NCBI RefSeq assembly: GCF_039538045.1
Contig: NZ_BAABBQ010000001.1
Location: 580,001-644,000, forward strand
Length of the DNA: 64,000 bases
Reading direction: 5' to 3'
DNA from: Sphingomonas swuensis
Lineage (GTDB): Bacteria; Pseudomonadota; Alphaproteobacteria; Sphingomonadales; Sphingomonadaceae
In this document: piece after piece, positions 21,482-32,992 of the stretch
How positions within the stretch are numbered: the first letter of the stretch is position 1
How the letters are laid out: the number at the start of each line of letters is the position of its first letter
Position numbers and translations under genes: made by a program
Notes under the pieces: model-generated
What the model saw: only the letters and a program-made list of their open reading frames with translations
Told to the model about the DNA's origin: nothing
Databases searched by the model: none

Positions 21482-22867
21482 ATGCCCGTCCTGGTCGAAG
21501 CCCCCAAGAGCACCCGCGAGGAAGTGTCGGCCATGCTCCGGCTGGCGTGGCCGCTGGTACTCGCCAACCTGGCGGGGATCGCGATCACCACCACCGACGT
21601 GCTGATGCTCGGCCGGCTGGGCGCGCGCGAGCTCGCCTCCTCGGCGCTGGCGGTCAACCTCTACAGCCTGGTGATGTTCAGCGGCACCGGCCTCGCGGTC
21701 GGCGCCGCGCCGCTGATCGCGGCCGCGCTCGGGCGGCGGCGGCACGCGATCCGCGACAGTCGGCGGACCTTCCGAATGGGGATCTGGCTGGTCGGCGTCT
21801 ACTGCCTCGCCGGCTGGCTGCTGCTGTGGAACAGCGAGCGGCTGTTCCTGCTGCTCGGGCAGGACCCGGTCCTGTCGGAAGGCGCGGGACGGTTCGCCCG
21901 GGTGCTGATGTGGGCGCTGCTGCCGGCGTTGCTGGTGGCGCTGTTCCGGACCGCGCTGACCGCCTTCGACCGGACGCTGGTGGCGCTCGCGGTGGCGCTC
22001 GGCGGGGTGGCGGTGAACGCCGTGCTCAACTGGATGCTGATCTTCGGCTACTGGGGTGCGCCGGCGCTCGGGCTGACCGGGTCGGCGCTGGCGAGCCTAA
22101 TCACGACCCTGCTGATGGCGCTTGCGATGGGGCTGGTGCTGCACCGTTCGCGCACCTTCCGGCGGATGCACCTGTTCGGGCGCTGGTGGCGGTTCGACCG
22201 CCAGCGTTTCGTCGAACTTGCCAAGGTCGGGGTTCCGATCGGGATCGTCTGGGCGTTCGAGGTCAGCGTCTTTTCCTGCGCGGTGTTCCTGATGGGGCTG
22301 ATCGACACGACCTCGGTCGCGGCGCACGTCATCGCGCTCCAGCTCGCCAGCGTCAGCTTCATGGTCCCGCTCGGCCTTGCGCAGGCGGTGACGGTGCGGA
22401 TCGGGATCGCCTATGGCGCGGGCGACCGGGCCTGGGTCGGGCTTGCCGGCAAGGTCGCACTGGCAGTCGCGATGGCCTTCATGAGCGTGGCGGCGAGCAT
22501 CATCTGGCTGTTCCCGGGCGAGCTTGCCGGGCTGTTCCTGTCCGAAGGGCGCCCGGAGAATGCCGCGGTGCTGGCGCTGGCGGTCAAGTTCCTGCTGATC
22601 GCGGCGGTGTTCCAGCTCGCCGACGGGGCGCAGGTGGTCGGCGCGGCGATGCTCCGCGGGCTCCAGGACACGCGCGTGCCGATGCTCTACGCCGCCTTCG
22701 GCTACTGGGCGGTCGGGCTTGGGAGCGGGGTCGGCCTCGCCTTCGGTGCCGGCTGGCGCGGCGAGGGCATCTGGACCGGGCTCGCGCTCGGGCTGGCGGT
22801 GGTCAGCGTGCTGATGCTGTGGCGCTGGTCGCGGCGCGAGAAGCTGGGGCTGGTCGAGGCGCGCTGA
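21482..22867 (+). CDS. MATE family efflux transporter
   Basis: 461 residues, about 12 predicted membrane helices in two related halves. Conserved features are MLRLAWPLVLANLAGIAITTTDVLMLGRLG near the N-terminus and VPIGIVWAFEVSVFSCAVFLMGLI at the start of the second half. NorM-type MATE proteins export cationic drugs or metabolites using Na+ or H+ gradients; the substrate is unknown. An internal ATG at 21533 has a good AGGAAG site, but it would remove residues usually present before helix 1, so 21482 is preferred. It stands alone, divergent from sppA. Confidence 0.93.
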   Translation: MPVLVEAPKSTREEVSAMLRLAWPLVLANLAGIAITTTDVLMLGRLGARELASSALAVNLYSLVMFSGTGLAVGAAPLIAAALGRRRHAIRDSRRTFRMGIWLVGVYCLAGWLLLWNSERLFLLLGQDPVLSEGAGRFARVLMWALLPALLVALFRTALTAFDRTLVALAVALGGVAVNAVLNWMLIFGYWGAPALGLTGSALASLITTLLMALAMGLVLHRSRTFRRMHLFGRWWRFDRQRFVELAKVGVPIGIVWAFEVSVFSCAVFLMGLIDTTSVAAHVIALQLASVSFMVPLGLAQAVTVRIGIAYGAGDRAWVGLAGKVALAVAMAFMSVAASIIWLFPGELAGLFLSEGRPENAAVLALAVKFLLIAAVFQLADGAQVVGAAMLRGLQDTRVPMLYAAFGYWAVGLGSGVGLAFGAGWRGEGIWTGLALGLAVVSVLMLWRWSRREKLGLVEAR

Positions 22868-22921
22868 GGCAAGCCAAAAGGTGGTCCGCCTTCGTCTTGC
22901 GGAAAAATGAACAACAGGCCG

Positions 22922-22950
22922 TTGACGGCGGAAAACCCCCCACCCATATG
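22922..22950 (+). promoter_or_regulatory. groESL promoter (-35 TTGACG, -10 CATATG)
   Basis: TTGACG at 22922-22927 and CATATG at 22945-22950 are separated by 17 bases, a good vegetative sigma-70-type arrangement. The predicted transcription start near 22957 falls just before the CIRCE operator, the expected layout for HrcA repression. Confidence 0.6.
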
Positions 22951-22960
22951 CCCGATCATC

Positions 22961-22989
22961 GCTGGCACTCTCTTCGAGCGAGTGCCAGC
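22961..22989 (+). promoter_or_regulatory. CIRCE element (HrcA operator) upstream of groES
   Basis: GCTGGCACTC, nine-base spacer TCTTCGAGC, GAGTGCCAGC. The 10-base arms are perfectly complementary. It matches the CIRCE consensus TTAGCACTC-N9-GAGTGCTAA with the outer TTA replaced by CTG on both sides, preserving the symmetry. HrcA is known to repress groESL through this element; hrcA itself is not in the window. Confidence 0.93.
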
Positions 22990-23026
22990 GTGAACCATTC
23001 ACATGAGCAACATGAGGGGCTTACAC

Positions 23027-23314
23027 ATGGCTTTCAGGCCGCTTCACGATCGCGTTCTGGTCCGTCGGACCGAGGCCGAGGCGAAGACCGCGGGCGGGAT
23101 CATCATCCCCGACACCGCCAAGGAAAAGCCGCAGGAAGGCGAAGTCGTCGCCGTCGGCACCGGTGCCCGTTCGGACACCGGCACGATCACTCCGCTGGAG
23201 GTCAAGGCCGGCGACAAGATCCTGTTCGGCAAGTGGTCGGGCACCGAGGTCAAGGTCGGCGGCGAGGACCTGATCATCATGAAGGAAAGCGACATCCTCG
23301 GGATCGTCGGCTGA
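23027..23314 (+). CDS. groES: Co-chaperonin GroES
   Basis: 95 residues, normal family length. It caps the GroEL cavity during ATP-driven folding. The sequence begins [14 protein letters not shown], contains the mobile loop [21 protein letters not shown] and ends [11 protein letters not shown]. An upstream in-frame ATG (23003) would add eight residues not found in homologues; 23027 is the usual start. Co-transcribed with groEL across a 96-base gap rich in hairpins. Confidence 0.98.
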   Translation: MAFRPLHDRVLVRRTEAEAKTAGGIIIPDTAKEKPQEGEVVAVGTGARSDTGTITPLEVKAGDKILFGKWSGTEVKVGGEDLIIMKESDILGIVG

Positions 23315-23329
23315 CTTCATGACCCGATC

Positions 23330-25057
<1,728 letters not shown>

Positions 25058-25083
25058 GTCCGGCCACCAGCCAGTCAGTCAGG

Positions 25084-25114
25084 AAGGGCCGGGGGAGCGA
25101 TCCCCCGGCCCTTT
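25084..25114 (+). terminator. Rho-independent terminator of groESL
   Basis: An 11-bp stem (GGGCCGGGGGA / TCCCCCGGCCC) closed by a GCGA tetraloop, extended by AA-TT pairs, then TTTCATTT. It lies 27 bases after the groEL stop. Confidence 0.9.
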
Positions 25115-25127
25115 CATTTGGGGTCTG

Positions 25128-25682
25128 ATGCGGATCCTGCTGCCGACCCCTCTCGCAATGCTGGCCATGGCGGGCTGCGCTCCCGGGCCGAAGGAACCCG
25201 CGGCGGCAGCGGCCTCGGTCGGCTGCCGGCCGGGCTCCGCGCCGGTCAGCACCGCGATCAGCCCCGACAGCGCGCGGCTCGAACCGTTCGTCTCCCCGTT
25301 CATCGAGCGGGTCGGGCAAGTCGAGGGCTTCAGCGACCTCTTCATCGAGCATGAGCCGCGCTGGCAGGTGGTCGCCACCTTCACCCGCCCGCCTCCACTG
25401 GAGACGGTGGCGCGGCTGGCCCCGGCCGAGATCCGCGACCGGATCGTGGTTCGGAGCGCCAAGCGGACCCGGGAGGATATCGCGGCGACGCGCGAGCGGA
25501 TCGACGAGCGGTTGCGGGGCGCCAGCCTCGGCGGCTGGACCCACGGCTACAATCCCAGGACCGAATGCTTCGAGGTGACGGTGCCGACCGCCGCCGAGGT
25601 GGAGAGGGTGCGGGCACTGTTGCCGCCCGACACGCTCGCCGATGCCGACGTCAAGGTCGGAGCGGTGCCGATCCCGCTCTGA
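25128..25682 (+). CDS. Hypothetical lipoprotein
   Basis: 184 residues, function unknown. The N-terminus MRILLPTPLAMLAMAGC is a lipoprotein signal with lipobox MAGC. The mature part has FIERVGQVEGFSDLFIEHEPRWQVVATFTRPP and a C-terminal region (TECFEVTVPTAAEVERVRALLP) suggesting a small alpha/beta domain. No motif recognised. The last 136 bases overlap, on the other strand, the open frame of the convergent M50-like gene, so one of the two 3' ends may be misjudged. Confidence 0.72.
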   Translation: MRILLPTPLAMLAMAGCAPGPKEPAAAAASVGCRPGSAPVSTAISPDSARLEPFVSPFIERVGQVEGFSDLFIEHEPRWQVVATFTRPPPLETVARLAPAEIRDRIVVRSAKRTREDIAATRERIDERLRGASLGGWTHGYNPRTECFEVTVPTAAEVERVRALLPPDTLADADVKVGAVPIPL

Positions 25683-26755
25683 AGCTCAGCCAGCGCGCGG
25701 ATCTCGGCGCGGAGGTCGCGAAAGGTCGGGTCCTCGAACAGGTCGCGCGCGCCGAGCAGGGCATCGAGCGTTTCGAGTTCGTCGAGGGCCCGCGGCCGGT
25801 TTCCGTCGGCGGCGGCGCTCGCGGCGCTCGCGGCGAGGTGCAAGGGGCGCATGTCCTCCTGCTCGACGACGAGGTCGGCGAGGAGCGCTCGGGCATGCTC
25901 CGGCCGGGCTTCGCGGGCGGCGGCGAGATAGGCATCGCAAAGGTCGAGCCATAGCGAGCCGCCATGGGCCGCGCGAAAGTCGTCGAGAATCCGGCGGGCA
26001 GGGGCGGGGTCGCCGCCACGGTCGAGCGCGATGCTGACGCGCAGGGCCTCGGCCGAGCGGCGGGCATCGGAGTCTGTCGAGGCGAGGGCTTCGTCCAGCA
26101 TCCAGGCGGGCAGCTCGCGCAGGCGAAGCTGGTGGCGGACGAGCTCGTGGAGCATTTGGCTGGCGCGCCATTCGGGACTTGCTCGGCCACGGCCGGTGGC
26201 GAGATGCCAGAGGTGCGTGCCGTCGCTTTCGGCGAACTCCGACCGGTAGGGCAGCAGCGAAAGCAAAGCCGTCGCGAGCGAGAGGATGGCGAAGGCGCCG
26301 GCCATGTTATCGGCGCTGACGAGGAGGGGGAGGGCGCCGAACAGGCTTGCCGTGGGCCCGCCAGCCGTGAAGATGACTTCGCTCTCGCGAGTCCAGACCG
26401 TCGGCCGGGCCGGGAAGGCGATGACGAAGCCCCCGATGTCGGCCCTGCGCCGGGGCGGCACGTAGACGAGCTGGCGATTGGCGAGATGATAGCCGAGTGG
26501 CCCCGCCGCGACCGCCAGGATGCGCCATCCAACCACCAGCGCGCCGAGGGCATGCCCGGCTTCATGGAGCAGCAGCGCGGCCCCGAAGAGAGGCAGCAAC
26601 AGGACGATATGGAGAAGCGGCTCGGGCGCGTTCGCCAGCAAGGTGCGCGCGGCGAACAGGCCCGCGACCATCCAGCCGGCAGCGGTCAGCAGGCGCCAGG
26701 CCTTGTCCTCGCTGCCTTGATCCTTGGCTTCGCTCATGGTCGCCGCTTCCGCCAT
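25547..26755 (-). CDS. M50-like (site-2 protease family) membrane protein with helical repeat tail
   Basis: 402 residues. Membrane segments at ~22-40, ~48-66 and further on surround the zinc-protease motif His64-Glu-Ala-Gly-His68 (LLLHEAGHALGALVVGW); a later SDGTHLW could supply the third ligand, as the Asp-Gly of S2P enzymes does. The second half (from ~200) is a soluble helical repeat region resembling TPR units. This suggests an intramembrane or membrane-associated metalloprotease of unknown substrate. ATG 26737 (MSEAKDQGSE) is an alternative start. The final ~45 codons are antisense to the neighbouring lipoprotein gene. Confidence 0.72.
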   Translation of the reverse strand: MAEAATMSEAKDQGSEDKAWRLLTAAGWMVAGLFAARTLLANAPEPLLHIVLLLPLFGAALLLHEAGHALGALVVGWRILAVAAGPLGYHLANRQLVYVPPRRRADIGGFVIAFPARPTVWTRESEVIFTAGGPTASLFGALPLLVSADNMAGAFAILSLATALLSLLPYRSEFAESDGTHLWHLATGRGRASPEWRASQMLHELVRHQLRLRELPAWMLDEALASTDSDARRSAEALRVSIALDRGGDPAPARRILDDFRAAHGGSLWLDLCDAYLAAAREARPEHARALLADLVVEQEDMRPLHLAASAASAAADGNRPRALDELETLDALLGARDLFEDPTFRDLRAEIRALAELQSGIGTAPTLTSASASVSGGNSARTLSTSAAVGTVTSKHSVLGL

Positions 26756-26819
26756 CGAGGACGGAGGCTAGCAGGCAGGCCAATGCAGCGGGTTAACGCG
26801 AACGGGACCGACAAAGGAA

Positions 26820-26849
26820 AAGGGCCGCCCGGTCGCCCGGACGGCCCTT
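26820..26849 (-). terminator. Terminator of the small lipoprotein gene
   Basis: Outer arms AAGGGCCG / CGGCCCTT enclose a further CC..GG-rich loop. On the minus strand it is followed by TTTCCTTTG. It lies 29 bases downstream of the 91-residue lipoprotein gene and also faces the M50-like gene start. Confidence 0.6.
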
Positions 26850-26878
26850 CCCTTTGCCTTGTTCAGGCGTCGTGGGGC

Positions 26879-27154
26879 TTACTGACCCGCGACGTTGTCC
26901 TGGCCGTTGGCGACGTCCTCAGCGGTGTTCTCGACAGCGTTGCCGGCGTTCGACAGGCTGTTGCCAGCGGCGTCGAGGGCGTTGTCGGTGGCGGCGCCGA
27001 GGTTGTCGGTGGCGTTCAGGGCCGAGTTGGTGTCGGCGGCAGCTTCGGTCTCGATGGTGTTCTCGGTCGAGACGTTGTTGTCCGGAGCATTGTCCTGGCA
27101 AGCCGCGAGGCCGAGACCCAGAACCGCGACGGCGGCGAGAGCGATCTTCTTCAT
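26879..27154 (-). CDS. Small Asn/Ala-rich lipoprotein
   Basis: 91 residues. MKKIALAAVAVLGLGLAAC is a clear lipoprotein signal peptide (lipobox LAAC). The mature protein is low in complexity, dominated by Asn, Ala, Asp, Glu and Thr (NTIETEAAADTNSALNATDN, LDAAGNSLSNAGNAVENTAE) and probably helical or disordered, resembling short Ala-rich lipoproteins or YtxH/entericidin-like envelope proteins. ATG 27166 (METDMKK) is in frame but less likely. It has its own terminator. Function unknown. Confidence 0.75.
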   Translation of the reverse strand: MKKIALAAVAVLGLGLAACQDNAPDNNVSTENTIETEAAADTNSALNATDNLGAATDNALDAAGNSLSNAGNAVENTAEDVANGQDNVAGQ

Positions 27155-27325
27155 ATCGGTTTCCATCCCTTTGTTTATGAAGCCCTTCTCTCCCCTTGAG
27201 TTGAGAGAGTGGCCCAAGCGACCACCCCATATTTGGGTCTGGCCAGCGCGCGGATTTAGGTGAGAGTCGACCCCTGCGCAATTCTCATTTGCGACGAACC
27301 GAAAAAGGGGCGGTCAAGGGTTGCT

Positions 27326-27347
27326 GATATAAAGATATCTTTATATC
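27326..27347 (+). promoter_or_regulatory. Perfect 22-bp palindromic operator upstream of sahR
   Basis: The half-site GATATAAAGAT is followed immediately by its exact inverse complement. It ends 8 bases before the sahR ATG and is strikingly AT-rich in a ~67% GC setting. Position and symmetry fit the operator of an ArsR-family autorepressor controlling the sahR-metF-metH operon. Confidence 0.8.
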
Positions 27348-27355
27348 GTTAAATC

Positions 27356-28324
27356 ATGGTCCAAGCCCTTCCTCTCGCCGACCTCTTCCAGGCGCTCGCC
27401 GATGCCAGCCGGCTTCGGCTGCTTGCGCTTCTGCGCGAGATGGAGCTGACCGTCGGCGAACTTGCGCAGGTGCTCGGGCAGAGCCAGCCGCGGGTCAGCC
27501 GCCACCTCAAGATCATGGCCGACGCGGGGATCATCGAGCGCCGCAAGGAAGGCAGCTGGGTGTTCCTCCAGCTCGGCCGGCCCGAACTGGTCGAGCCGCT
27601 GTTCGCGCTGATCGGCGCGGCCGCCGACGGGGCAGCCGAGCGCCAGTTCGAGGCCGATCGCACCCGGCTGACGGCAGTACGCGCCGACCGGGCCGAGGCC
27701 GCCGCGCGCTATTTCACCGCCCATGCCGCCGAATGGGACCAGATCCGCTCGCTCCACATCGCCGAGAGCGAGGTCGAAGCGGCGATCCTCGAGGCGGTCG
27801 GGGAGGGCGCGATCGACCGGCTGGTCGACGTCGGCACCGGGACCGGGCGGATGATCGAGCTGTTCGGCGCTCAGGCCCGGCAGAGCATCGGGATCGACCG
27901 TTCGACCGAAATGCTGCGGCTGGCGCGGGTCAAATTGGAGACGGCGGGAATCCAGGCGGTCTCGCTGCGCCAGGGCGACATGTACGCGCTTCCGCTGCCC
28001 GACGGTGAGGCCGACGTCGTCCTCCTCCACCAGGTGCTTCATTATGCCCATTCGCCGGCCTCGGCGATCCGCGAGGGCGCGCGGTTGCTGCGCGCCGGCG
28101 GACGGTTGCTGGTGATCGACTTCGCGCCGCACGAGCGCGAGGAATTGCGCGACTCGGCGCAGCACGCCCGGCTCGGCTTCGCCGACGAGGCAGTGATCGG
28201 CTGGCTCGAGGAAGCGGGACTGGAGGGGCGCGTGGTGCGTCACCTCGCGGGGGGCGAACTGACGGTGACCTTGTGGGCCGGGAGCCTGCCCGAGGCCACG
28301 GCAAGCCGGAGGAAGGCCGCATGA
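27356..28324 (+). CDS. sahR: SahR-type ArsR regulator with methyltransferase-like sensor domain
   Basis: 322 residues. Residues ~5-90 form an ArsR winged helix (LADASRLRLLALLREMELTVGELAQVLGQSQPRVSRHLKIMADAGIIERRKEG). Residues ~120-310 are a class I methyltransferase fold with SAM/SAH-binding motif LVDVGTGTGRMIELFG. This is the architecture of SahR, described in proteobacteria as a repressor of SAM-cycle genes released by S-adenosylhomocysteine, and the operon partners metF and metH fit that regulon. The classical ArsR metal-binding Cys motif is absent. The stop overlaps the metF ATG (ATGA). Whether the second domain retains catalysis is unknown. Confidence 0.88.
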   Translation: MVQALPLADLFQALADASRLRLLALLREMELTVGELAQVLGQSQPRVSRHLKIMADAGIIERRKEGSWVFLQLGRPELVEPLFALIGAAADGAAERQFEADRTRLTAVRADRAEAAARYFTAHAAEWDQIRSLHIAESEVEAAILEAVGEGAIDRLVDVGTGTGRMIELFGAQARQSIGIDRSTEMLRLARVKLETAGIQAVSLRQGDMYALPLPDGEADVVLLHQVLHYAHSPASAIREGARLLRAGGRLLVIDFAPHEREELRDSAQHARLGFADEAVIGWLEEAGLEGRVVRHLAGGELTVTLWAGSLPEATASRRKAA

Positions 28325-29250
28325 CCCGTTCCGCACTCGCCTCGGTGCCGCTTCCCGCGGCCGAGCCGCCCCCGCTGTTCGCCCATGCCCGCGGCGACAT
28401 CGACGTCAGCTTCGAATTCTTCCCGCCCAAGACCGAGGCGATGAGCGAAACCCTGTGGCGCTCGATCCAGATGCTCGCGCCGCCGTGCCCGAGGTTCGTC
28501 TCGGTGACCTATGGCGCGGGCGGTTCGACCCGCGAGCGGACCCACCAGACGGTGGCCCGGATCGCATCGGAAACAAGCCTTCCGGCCGCCGCGCACCTCA
28601 CCTGCGTCGACGCCAGCCGGGCCGAGATCGACGAGATCGCGCGGCGCTACTGGGAAGCGGGCGTGCGGCATATCGTGGCGCTTCGCGGCGATCCCCCCGA
28701 GGAAGGGCGCGACTATGCGCCGCGGCCTGACGGCTATGCCGATGCGGCGGCGCTGGTCGCGGGCCTGAAGGAGGTCGCGCCATTCGAGATCTCGGTCGCC
28801 TGCTATCCCGAGGTCCACCCGCAGGCGCACTGCCCGGACAGCGACCTCGACAACCTCAAACGCAAGGTCGACGCCGGCGCCGACCGCGCGATCAGCCAGT
28901 TCTTCTTTTCGGCCGACGCCTTCTTCCGCTTTCGCGACCGGGCGGCGGCGGCGGGGATCGACGCCGAGATCGTCCCCGGCATCCTGCCGGTCAGCAACGT
29001 CGCCCAGACCCGCAAGTTCGCCGGGCTGTGCGGGGCCGAGATCCCGGGCTGGATGGACGCGATGTTCGAGGGGCTCGACAGCCTTCCGGCGGCGCGCCAG
29101 CTGATCGCCGCGAGCCTCGCCGCCGAACTGTGCGGCCAGCTCTATGCCGGCGGGATCCGCCACTTCCACTTCTACACCTTGAACAGGGCCGAACTCGCTT
29201 ATGCCACCTGCTCGGCGTCCGTGCGCCGTGCGAAGCCGCTGAGGCGCTGA
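28321..29250 (+). CDS. metF: Methylenetetrahydrofolate reductase
   Basis: 309-residue flavin-dependent TIM-barrel enzyme reducing 5,10-methylene-THF to 5-methyl-THF, the methyl donor for MetH. Conserved blocks include DVSFEFFPPKTEAMSETLW, FVSVTYGAGGSTRERT, HLTCVDASRAEID, VALRGDPPE and the late IPGWM and FHFYTLNRAELAY. The start is the ATG in the 4-base overlap with sahR; the frame open to 28273 is not used. metH1 starts one base after the stop. Confidence 0.96.
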   Translation: MTRSALASVPLPAAEPPPLFAHARGDIDVSFEFFPPKTEAMSETLWRSIQMLAPPCPRFVSVTYGAGGSTRERTHQTVARIASETSLPAAAHLTCVDASRAEIDEIARRYWEAGVRHIVALRGDPPEEGRDYAPRPDGYADAAALVAGLKEVAPFEISVACYPEVHPQAHCPDSDLDNLKRKVDAGADRAISQFFFSADAFFRFRDRAAAAGIDAEIVPGILPVSNVAQTRKFAGLCGAEIPGWMDAMFEGLDSLPAARQLIAASLAAELCGQLYAGGIRHFHFYTLNRAELAYATCSASVRRAKPLRR

Positions 29251-29251
29251 A

Positions 29252-30273
29252 ATGAGCCTGGCCGATCACTTCCGCGCCGAGGCGGCGCGACGCATCCTGG
29301 TCAAGGACGGGGCGTTCGGGACCGCGATCCAGGGAGCGGGGCTGACCGAGGCCTGCTACCGCGGCGAGCTCACCCTCAACCATGACCAGAAGGGCAACAA
29401 CGACCTTCTCAACCTGACCCGGCCCGAACTAATCAAGTCGATCGCTCGCGGCTATGCCGAGGCCGGGGCGGACGTGCTCGGGACCAACAGCTTCAACGCC
29501 AACCGGATCAGCCAGGCCGACTATGGCGCCGAGCATCTGGTCCGCGACATCAACGTCGCCGCCGCCAGGATCGTCCGCGAGGTGGCCGACGAGGCCGAGG
29601 CGGAAGACGGCGCCAAGCGCTATGTCGCGGGCGCGCTCGGGCCGACCAACAAGACGCTGTCGCTGTCGCCCGACGTCAACGATCCCGCCTATCGCGAGGT
29701 CGACTTCGACCATGTCCGGGGCATCTACCGCGAGCAGTGCGAGGCGCTGCTCGAGGGCGGCGCCGACTTCATCCTGATCGAGACGGTGTTCGATACGCTG
29801 AACGCCAAGGCGGCGATCCACGCCGCGCTCGGACTGGCGCCGATCATGATCTCCATGACCCTGACCGACCTGTCGGGCCGCAACCTCAGCGGGCATACGG
29901 TCGAGGCCTTCTGGGCGAGCGTGCGGCATGCGAAGCCGCTGACCATCGGGCTGAACTGCAGCTTCGGCGCGGCGCAGCTCCGGCCTCATCTCGCGGCGCT
30001 CAGCCGGCAGGCGGACACGCTGGTCATGGCCTATCCCAATGCGGGCCTGCCGAACGATCTCGGCGCCTATGACGAGGCTGCCGAGGAGACCGCCGCGCAG
30101 GTCGGCGAGTGGGTGAGGGACGGGCTGGTCAATGTCGTCGGCGGCTGCTGCGGGACGACTCCGGCGCATATCGCGGCGATCGCCGGAACGGTGCGCGGAT
30201 CGAGCGCACGGGCGGTTCCCGAAGCGTCGGGCCGGACGGTCCTGGCGGGGCTCGAGCCGATGGTGCTTGCGGC

Positions 30274-30277
<4 letters not shown>
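29252..30277 (+). CDS. metH: Methionine synthase, homocysteine-binding module (split MetH, part 1)
   Basis: 341 residues equal to the first module of cobalamin-dependent MetH: the homocysteine S-methyltransferase barrel. Signatures are [31 protein letters not shown] and the Zn-binding cysteines: the first in LNCSFGA, the pair in [15 protein letters not shown]. In E. coli this module is fused to the rest of MetH; here it ends at its natural domain boundary and the remaining modules start in the next frame through a GTGA overlap. This two-gene form is the one I recall for sphingomonads, so it is not a recent frameshift. Confidence 0.93.
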
Positions 30278-32937
<2,660 letters not shown>

Positions 32938-32992
32938 GGACCGTATCGCGCGGCGCTTCGCGCGCGGCCCGCGATGCCCTAGGGCGTTGACG

